The translations under genes were made by a program, and so were the position numbers. Positions 56,360-64,000 of a DNA stretch of 64,000 nt are shown here, one piece after another. The DNA is from Prorocentrum cordatum (taxonomy: Eukaryota; Sar; Dinophyceae; Prorocentrales; Prorocentraceae). The notes under the pieces are model-generated. The model searched no databases. It was not told the DNA's origin and was given only the letters and a program-made list of their open reading frames with translations. Position 1 is the stretch's first letter; every line of letters begins with the position of its first letter. The stretch lies in assembly GCA_963575745.1 (NCBI GenBank), contig CAUYUJ010015948.1, positions 767,681 through 831,680 of the forward strand, read 5' to 3'.

Positions 56360-57560
56360 AGTATGAAGGCTGCGAGACCCAATTTTGCACACCGAAAAGT
56401 TGCGAGCGCCAAATTTGCACACAGGAAAGCTGTGAGCGCCAATTTTGCGAACAGAAAAACTGCGAGGCCAACTTTTGAAAACAAAAAATTGCGAGCGCCA
56501 ATTTTGCGAACAGAAAACGGGGGGCCAAGTGTTGCAAACGGAAAAGCTGCGAGCGCCAATTTTGCAAACAGAGAGGATGCGAGCGCCAACTTTGCAAACA
56601 GAAAAATTGGGAGCGCCAGTTTTGCGAACAGTAAAATGGCGAGGCGACAACGCACGCTCCCAACTTCTGCTTTTTGTAAGTTACAAGGGCAAGACATTCT
56701 GCAAACAGCCATCCTTAATTCTCCGACAACTCCAACATCGACATCTCTTCTCATCAACTTTGCAAGCGGCCGACTTGCCGACAACTCGTATATTCAACTT
56801 ACGGTTTCTGTAAGTTACAAGGACAAAGAATTTTGCAAGCAGCCATCCTTAATTCCACCACAACTACAGGAGCGGCGACATCGCTTCCGGCCAAGAGCCG
56901 ACAACTCCGTTGCCCAACATTTGTTTTTTGCGTGTTATAAGGCCAGCGAACACTGGAATCCGCTAGCCTTACAACATGAGAAATCCTTATGTTGGGCACT
57001 TGGGTTGCGGGCTATAACGGATTTGATCATTAAGCCGACAACTCGACTTCCCAACACCAGGATTTCTCATGTAGTGAAGCTAGCGAATTGTGGACAGAGC
57101 TAGCCTTAACAACATCTCCTGATTGTCCTCCTCCTCTTCTTCCTCCACAACGCCGCGCTCGGCGGCAAGTTCGCTGAGCGAGCGTGCCGCCGATAGTGGG
57201 GTTGTCGGCAAATTTAGGATGGCTGTTTGCAGAATTCTTGTCCTTGTAACTTACAAAAGCCAGAAGTTGGGAGTGTGAGTTGTCGCCTCGAATTTTTCCG
57301 TTTGCAAAATTGGCGCCCGCAACTTTTCTGTTTGCAAAATTGGCGCTCGCAACTTGCAAACTTTGGCCTCGCAGCTTTTCTCTTTGCAGAATTGGCGCTC
57401 GCAGCTTTCTGTTTGCACAATTTGGCCTCGCAGCTTTTCTGTTTGCAAAACTGGCGCCCGCAACTTTTCTGTTTGCAAAATTGGCGCCCGCAGCTCTTCC
57501 GTTTGCAAAACTGGCGCTCGCAAGTTTTCTGTTTGCACAATGTGGCGCACGCCACTATTC
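56360..57560. repeat. Large inverted (foldback) repeat with internal ~33-bp tandem repeats
   Basis: The left arm (56,360-57,000) has tandem GAGCGCCAATTTTGCAAACA then GAAAAGCTGC units, followed by GCGAGGCGACAAC, CTCCCAACTTCTG, TTTTGTAAGTTACAAGG, CAAACAGCCATCCT, and later GCTAGCCTTACAACATGAGA. The right arm (57,035-57,560) contains all of these in reverse complement and reverse order: TCTCATGTAGTGAAGCTAGC, AGGATGGCTGTTTGCAGAAT, CCTTGTAACTTACAAAAG, then TTTTCTGTTTGCAAAATTGG units. The left arm has an extra direct copy of one segment (56,800-56,930). The arms are about 0.5-0.6 kb with a loop of about 40 bp. Translated frames (LLFAKLAL repeats) are artefacts of the tandem units. Confidence 0.85.
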
Positions 57561-57589
57561 TGTCGGCAAACATTCGGACGCGTGAGCTG

Positions 57590-57679
<90 letters not shown>
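57590..57679. repeat. 90-nt poly(A) tract
   Basis: Uninterrupted A run starting about 30 bp beyond the right arm of the foldback repeat. Confidence 0.95.
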
Positions 57680-57680
<1 letters not shown>

Positions 57681-57825
57681 GACGCGAGAAGCATAACAAT
57701 TTAAACTGCACCGCGGAAAACCTGAGCCGCGCGAACAGAAAACCTTGTGAAAACAAGACAAAAAAAACAAACGTGACCAGCGGAATACGACAGATTGCGC
57801 CCCCCCCCCCATCCACCTCCTCCTG

Positions 57826-60800
57826 TCAGGGCCACGTCAAAATAAAAACAAATGAATTGAAAGGAGATAGCTTGCGATGGCGATGGCGATGGAGAAAAGG
57901 GGGCGAAATCTTTTTGCCTCGCGTTCGCAAGCGCGCCCCGTCAACGCTGAGAAGTCTCGGGCCCAGCTCGTCCCAAGCCTTCCGCGCGGAGATGGCCCAG
58001 TTCACCGCGCCCAACAGCGCGCCAAAGGAAGCGCCGCCAGAGGCGGGCTCACCGCCAGCTTCCACGACGATCTTGCTGCTAGGCGCTTGGGCGACGCGCC
58101 GCACTGCGCTGCGCGCGGGCGGGCGCGCCACGTGCAGCCTCTCCTCGACGCGGAGTTTGGCCTTCTGCTCGCATGCCCTAGCATGTCTGAGATATTGGCT
58201 GGGCAATAGACGACCTGGGGCGCAACTGGCAGCAGCCAGTTGAGCGCTGGCGACGACGCCCTCGCCAAGCGCCACGATGCACAGGAACGATGCTGCCAGG
58301 TCCGCGCCAGCTGCAGGCGACGCAGAATCGTGGAGAATTGCGAGGTCCCTGACAAGAGCCAAAGATGCCAGCGCGCATCTGTGCGCCCCCTTCACTTCTC
58401 CGGAGCCCCGCAGTCGCATCTCCTCAATCGCACCAGAGGCAGAGAGCACCGCCACCTGGCTGTGCGGCGATGGACCCTCGGGCTCCTCCAGCGGATGCTC
58501 CGACCCGTGCCTGCGCCAGGATGTAGCGCTGCACTGGCAACGCGCGCGCGCTTGCACTGCGCGGCCAGGCGAGCAGCAGCGAGGGCGCCAACAGTGGCGC
58601 GGCGCAGGGCGCCTCTGGTAGCGGCCTCTTCAGAGTGGCCGCGCGCGTGGCCGCGGGGCTGCAATGGCCAGAGCGCGCGCCGTAGAGCTGCCGCCAGAGG
58701 CAGGCGCACTTCTTAGAAAAGGACGTGAGCTTTTCCCTGGGCGACATGGCACCAGCCGAATCCTCGAATTCAGCGGCGGTTCGCGGACCGAGAAGTTTCG
58801 CGATGAGGCAATCGTCGAGGAAGTCTAAGTTTGACGTGCGATGCCCCACCATCTCGTTCCGAAGGAACGCGAGATCGCGCTCGACTGCGCACTCGCCGTT
58901 CCCAATGGAACTATAAAACCGGATGAGCTTGCGGAAGGCGCGAGAACCACCGACCGAACGCTTCGGACACGCAGCGTGCCAGAAGGCGTCGCCCAGCAAA
59001 CGCGCCCACGCTTCCTGGTTGGTTTTCTCCGCTGGCGGCTTGCCTGCAGAGAATTGCTGCAGCATGAACGGGATGACGTCCTGATGCTGCAGCGCGGCCG
59101 CCACCTCGTCGCAACCGAGCGCCGCGGCTACCTGCCTCGCGCCTCGGAGAATGGACTTGCGCGTCCTCAGACAAGGCAGATCCCCGAACCCTTTCCGAGC
59201 GAGGCGGCGATCTAACATGGGCAATGCCGAGCGGAGGTCATTTGAAAGGAAAATCAGCAAGAAGCCGATCTTTTGTCAAAACCGCAACATTCTGCACTCT
59301 CTCGAGCAACTCTTCCTTGTGCGCGCCACGAGGCTCACCCCTGTGCAACACTGGATCATCGCCAGCCAAGAAAATATACTTGCGCCGAAGATTTGACATC
59401 ACGGTGGTCGCGATGAAGCCGGGCGCCTCGCCGTGCGCACCCACGCATGGCAGCGGTTCGGCGCTCGCGGCGGCGGCGCCAGCGGCATCCTGCACGGCGG
59501 CGGCGACGCCAGGGGCAGCCAGCCTGATGCTCTGAAACACACGACCTTCCTTGAAGGCAGCGTCAAGCGTCTCCACCATGCAATCGATCTGCAGACGTGA
59601 TGCCGCGATGTCGCGGTTGGCAACACCGAATAAGCGCAAACACCAATTTCAAATAATGCCCCAATCCGCGGACACGCCGACAGCCATGCAAAACTTAGTG
59701 TCCAGCTTGTTCAGCAAAGTCGCGGCTCGCTCGCGCTGCTCGCTGTCGTGACGTTTGTCAGACGCGATGTAAGCAAGCAAAGTCGCCACTGGGGGCAACG
59801 CCAGCGCAATCTTCCCGACTGGCCCCGCCGTGGAATCGAACCGTTGCAAGGCGAACGATAGATTCCGCGCGACAGCTTCCAAGGGCTTGCGACCAAGACC
59901 AGCTTCCGCCAGAGGCAGGATGTTGTCCTCTTGAATGGCCACGAATAGGTTTTGCCACTCGTCGCTGATCATTATGTCTGGCGCCAGGGCGCGTCGGTTA
60001 TCGAACAGCTCGCGCCGCACCTCGCCAAACGCGTCGCCGCAATGCAAGGATTGGCTCGCGAGACGCATGGCATGCGCAGGGCCTCGTATCACCGTCGGGA
60101 AGTTTGGGGCGAGTTCCCGAGCAGCGAGGGACACTGCTCGCCGCTCCTTCGCGGCACCATCTGCTGCAATGCTGGTGGCGGTCTCCAGAACATGCGACTT
60201 GAGCGATTCATCGCACGCCAGAGGCAGTTTTTTTCTTCGGCCGCGCCCCAGTGGCGTGCATATGTTCGTGAGGAAACGGCCGAGCTGCTTCGCGGCCGTC
60301 GCGGCGTGGTCCTCCTCGAACTCCGCCGCGCGGCCCTTCCTGCAATCGAGGGCGCCGAGCACGCCAGAGCGGCAATGGCCTGAGCCCTGGCGCCGCCGCC
60401 AGGGGCAGGCGCGTCAGCGCGATATCTAGCGACCTTGCGGCACTTCGACTCGTCCAGAGATAAAGATACCGACGTGGCGTTACGAAGCACCTCGCGGGTT
60501 TCAGCGCGGAGTACCTCCGCCATCGCGCAGAGCTGCTTGCGCCTGCGTTTCCGACTTCTCTCCTCTGTCGGATCGTCTACGGAGAACTGCTTCCGCCGCG
60601 CGCGAGCGCCCTTGCGAGGAGAAGACGTCTCAGAGAGCATCGCCCACGCATCCCTCCATTCCGCGGCCGATGGCGCATTTCCACGCAGAAGCGCAGCGTC
60701 TCCCGCCGCCACTTCTCCCGTTTTTGCCGATGAAGAAGAGTCCTCGCACGCCGGTGGCAGTGGCCTGGGCGAGAATTCTGCGCACAATCTCTTAACCTGC

Positions 60801-61490
60801 TTCTCTCCCGCTGCGCGTCGATGCGCTGCTGACCTCTGATGCTGTTCCACTTGGAATCTGGCGTGGAAGCCTGTCGCGGGGCGCGCCCGGGATGAAGCAA
60901 CTCCGGAGAACCTTCCGCCAGAGCTTGCGCGCCCTGCGGCCGCGGCCTTCGCGCAGACTCGGCAGCCCAAACCCCGCTGGCCGCGACGCTCGCCTGCTGC
61001 CAGCCACGACGAACCATTTGGCAGGAGAGATAGCGCCGTGCACGTCTTGCGACGTCGGTGAAAATCGCATCTGATACAGAGCGCCTTCGTGCAACGACAA
61101 CGCTTGGCGAAGTGCTCCGCGTCGGAATGGGCCCCTGGGGGCGGGCGCGAGAAGTCCGCAGACCGAGAGCCAAGCTTCGTCCAGATTTTGCTCGCAGGAG
61201 CCCTGCGCCCACTCTTTCTCGCCTCGGTCACAATCCGCGCGACGCCCTCGCGGGGCTGAGCCGCCCTGCGCTTTCCCCGCCCCTTTCCACGGCGCGCCAG
61301 AGGAAGCGACGCTGCTTGTCCTTTTCCATGGTGCGCCAGAGGCAGCGCCACCCTCGCCAGAGGCAGAGATTTCTTCTTGGCACAGGACGCTCCGCTGCGG
61401 GTTTGTCCGCCATGTCTCCGCGACTGCAGCGACTGCCCCGCGCTCGCTGCTGCCGAGTTCTTCTTGAGACCCACCCCCCAAATCGAAAAT
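57826..61490 (-). pseudogene. Zinc-finger-containing protein of unknown family, possibly transposase-derived, broken
   Basis: The pieces run in one direction through several frames. Frame 1 (61,490-60,390): LGCRVCAKAAAAG followed by VEQHQRSAAHRRAAGEKQVK, a possible C2...H2 (BED/TTF-like) finger, then AEWRDAWAMLSETSSPRKGA and SVSLSLDESKCRKVARYRAD. Frame 2 (60,362-59,238): RFLTNICTPLGRGRRKKLPL, NFPTVIRGPAHAMRLASQSL, CGDAFGEVRRELFDNRRALA, KLDTKFCMAVGVSADWGII, an in-frame TGA at 59,649-59,651, then NWCLRLFGVANRDIAASRLQ. Frame 3 (59,260-58,680): SNDLRSALPMLDRRLARKGF, GECAVERDLAFLRNEMVGHR, LDFLDDCLIAKLLG. A last frame (58,557-57,826) has CALASLALVRDLAILHDSAS. The zinc finger plus Asp-containing core recalls hAT-like dinoflagellate proteins, but no DDE triad is demonstrated. 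Confidence 0.5.
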
Positions 61491-61594
61491 AAAGTGGCGC
61501 GCGCGTCGCCCAGCGACGCGCCCCCGATCGCGGTGCGCCCCAGATGCTTGTCACTTCGCCTGTGCCAAAACGACTGTGGAGCAACGTCGGGCTC

Positions 61595-64000
61595 GACAAG
61601 GTGAAAACTAAACGCGACCATGAAACAGCTAGATAAGACCACGGAGCAACGGCGGGCCCGACAATATGAAAACTACACGCGACCACGAGAAAGCTAAATG
61701 CGACCACGGGAAAACTACAAGCGAACAGTGAACAACTAAACATGACCGCGAATTATCTGAACGCGACCAGGGAAGACGAAAACACGACAAAAGGAAAACT
61801 ACATCCAACCACGAGAAACTAACTAAACACGACCATGAAGGAAAACATAACCCGACGAAAGGGAAACTAAATCCGAGCAGGGAGGAACTAAACCCGACAA
61901 AAGAACAACTAAACCCTAGTAAAAGAAAACAAACTAAAGCCGACTAGGGGGAAACTGAACCCGACCAGGGAAAACGCTAAAACCGACCGCGCAACAACTA
62001 AACCCTACCGCGCAAAAACTAGACCAGAAAAAGGAAAACGACTAAACCCGACCAAGGGAAGCCTACATCTGACCACAAGAAAACTAAACCCGACCAAGGT
62101 ATCACTAGGCCCGACTAAGGAACAACTAAACCCGACCAGGGAAAACTCCACCCGATCAAGGAAACGCTCGACCCGACCAGGGGAAAACTAAACCCGACCA
62201 GAGGAACAAATAAACCCGACCTGGGGGGGAAAAAAAAACTAAACCCGACCAGGGATAATTAAACCCGACCAAGGGAAAACTAAACGCGACCCAAAGAAAA
62301 AAAGCTAAGCCCGACCAACGGAAAAGCTAGGCCCGACCAACGGAACAACTAAACCCATGCAGTGGGCAACTAGACCCGACCATGGGCAAAGCTAGACCCG
62401 ACTAAAGGAACAACTAGACCCGGCCAGAGGAAAACTAACCCGCGACCAAGGAACAACTAAACCAGACCAAAAGAACAAAACTAAAACCGACCAATGGAAA
62501 AAAAAGCTAGACCCGACCAGGGGGAACCTAGACCCGACCAAGGGAAAACTAATCCCGGCCAAGGAAAAACAGAGCCCGACCAACGGAAAAACTAAGGACC
62601 CGACCATAGGCAAAAGTAGACCCGACCATAGAAACACTAAGCCCGACCAAAAGAAAAACTAGACCAGACCAAATGGAAAGAAGAAAAAAAAAAAACTAGA
62701 CCCGACGAAAGGGAAAATTAGACCGACCAAAGAAACACTATGCCCGGCCGAGGGAAACGCTAGACCCGATCAAAGGAAAACTAGACCCGATCATGGGAAA
62801 ACTGAACAAGACCAGGGGGGAAATAAACCCGACCAAAGGACAAACTAGACCCGACCAAGGGATAACTAGACCCGACCAGGGAAATACTGGGCCCGACCAG
62901 AATAAAAACGAAACCCGACCAAAGGAAACAACTAAACCCGACCGCGGGAAAACTGGGCCCGACCATGGAAAAACTAGACCCGACCACGGGGAAACTAGGC
63001 CCGACCAAGGGAATAACTAGACCCGACCAAAAAAAAACTAGACCCGACCAAAGAAAAAACTAGACGCGACCAGAGAAAAACTGGACCCGACCAAAGGAAA
63101 AACCATGCCCGGCCGAGGGAAAACCAGGCGCGACCAGGGAAAAACTAAACCCGACCAGGGACGCACTTACGACCAAAAGAACAACTAGACCCGACCAAGG
63201 GAAAACTAAACGCGACCAGGAAAAGAGAATCAACAAACAACAATCGGGAAACTAGACCCGACCAAAAGAAAACTAAACCCGACCAAGGAAAAACTAAACC
63301 CGACCAAAGAAAACAAAACCCGACCAAGGGAGAATCTAGATCCGACAGGAGGAAAACAAGACCCGACCAAGGAAAAGCTAAACCCGACCAAAGGGCAAAC
63401 TAAACCAGACCAAAGAAAACATAAACCTGACTGAACGAGGCCAGGAGAAGAGAAACCAAACAAAAAACAATCGGGGAACTAAACCAGACCAAAAGAAAAC
63501 TGAACCCGACCGGGGACAAACTATACCCGGCCAAAAGAACAACTAGACCCGACCAAGGGAAAACTAGACCCGACCAAGCAAAACACCTAAACCCGACCGA
63601 AGGAACAACTAGACCCGACCAAGGGAAAACTAAACCTGACCAGTGGGGAACTAGACCCGACCAGAGAAAAACTAGAACCGACCAAAAGAAAAACTACACC
63701 CGACCGAAGGGAAAACTAAACCCGACAAGGGAACAACTAAACCCGACGACATGAACAAAAACAAACTAGACCCGACCAAAGGACAAATTAGACCCGACCA
63801 GGGAACATCTGGACCCGACCAGGAAAAAACTAGACCCGACCACAGAAAACAAAACAAACTGAACCCGACCAAAGGAAAACTAAACCCGACCAGAGGAAAG
63901 ACGAAACCCGACCAGGGGGGAACTAAACCCGACCAAAGAAAAATTGAACCCAACCAACGGAAAAAAACTAGACTCGACCACGGGAAAACTAGACCAGACC
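61595..64000. repeat. Telomere-like minisatellite, block 3, runs off right edge
   Basis: The ~20-bp degenerate unit of blocks 1 and 2 (ACTAGACCCGACCAAGGGAA; ACTAAACCCGACCAAAGGAA) from about 61,595 to the end, in the same orientation. The left 200 bp contain TAAACGCGACC variants, as at the left end of block 1. Confidence 0.95.

Noticed and set aside
55675-56784. 369-codon minus frame with repeated LLFAKLAL, looking like a multi-pass membrane protein
   Set aside because: The hydrophobic repeats are the ~33-bp units of the foldback repeat arm, and the mirrored arm gives the same peptides from the other strand. Only the part at 55,690-56,090 (poly-Gln and Arg-rich) is retained as possibly coding.

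Overview
This window looks like nuclear DNA from a repeat-rich eukaryote, most probably a dinoflagellate. That assignment is inference. It rests on the GC-rich coding stretches, the decayed Ty1/copia-like element, the many unrelated micro- and minisatellite arrays, and the fact that every convincing coding stretch lies on the minus strand. There is no rRNA, tRNA, CRISPR array or bacterial-style operon that I can support. Most long open frames are stop-poor repeats or shadows, so coding calls below rest on recognisable domains or on paralogy inside the window.

Layout, left to right. 0-3.3 kb: a minus-strand ORF with a GIY-YIG nuclease-like domain whose 3' part continues, frameshifted, off the left edge. 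3.3-4.8 kb: no gene, one (CA)n tract. 4.9-12.6 kb: a decayed, unidentified minus-strand coding region. 12.6-20.0 kb: a degenerate Ty1/copia-type retrotransposon on the minus strand (Gag, protease, integrase, RT, RNase H in copia order). 20.0-23.4 kb: a simple-repeat block ((GT)n, G-runs, (TAG)n arrays, a diverged internal duplication), flanked by an inverted 26-bp sequence. 23.4-36.5 kb: almost entirely satellites and low-complexity DNA, including one copy of a composite repeat (24.8-25.9 kb). 36.6-37.7 kb: the cleanest gene of the window, an RBR-type (RING-IBR-RING) E3 ubiquitin ligase. 38-40.9 kb: further minisatellites. 41.2-42.1 kb: a dsRNA-binding-like protein. 42.3-47.8 kb: a degenerate ~20-bp minisatellite whose unit contains a telomere-like heptamer, interrupted by the second copy of the composite repeat. 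48.1-61.5 kb: four broken or intron-interrupted minus-strand genes (two are paralogues in tandem) plus a large foldback repeat with a 90-nt poly(A). 61.6-64 kb: the telomere-like minisatellite again, running off the right edge.

The most unusual signal is a 12-bp sequence, CGCCAGAGGCAG, present about 50 times between 40.97 and 61.4 kb, nearly always in the same orientation, both inside and between genes. On the coding strand it has no stop in any frame and is read as AASGA, CLWR or LPLAR depending on phase. It is absent from the first 40 kb. The second notable item is the pair of composite repeats (24.84-25.95 and 43.72-45.14 kb): different internal minisatellites but matching outer ends, with one copy sitting inside another satellite. 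The third is the tandem paralogous gene pair at 48-53.5 kb, whose family I cannot name.

No pathway links these genes. The RBR ligase stands alone, and the others are of unknown function or derive from mobile elements. Frameshifts and in-frame stops in nearly all coding stretches other than the RBR and dsRBD genes suggest pseudogenes, unrecognised introns, or residual assembly indels; the sequence alone cannot separate these.
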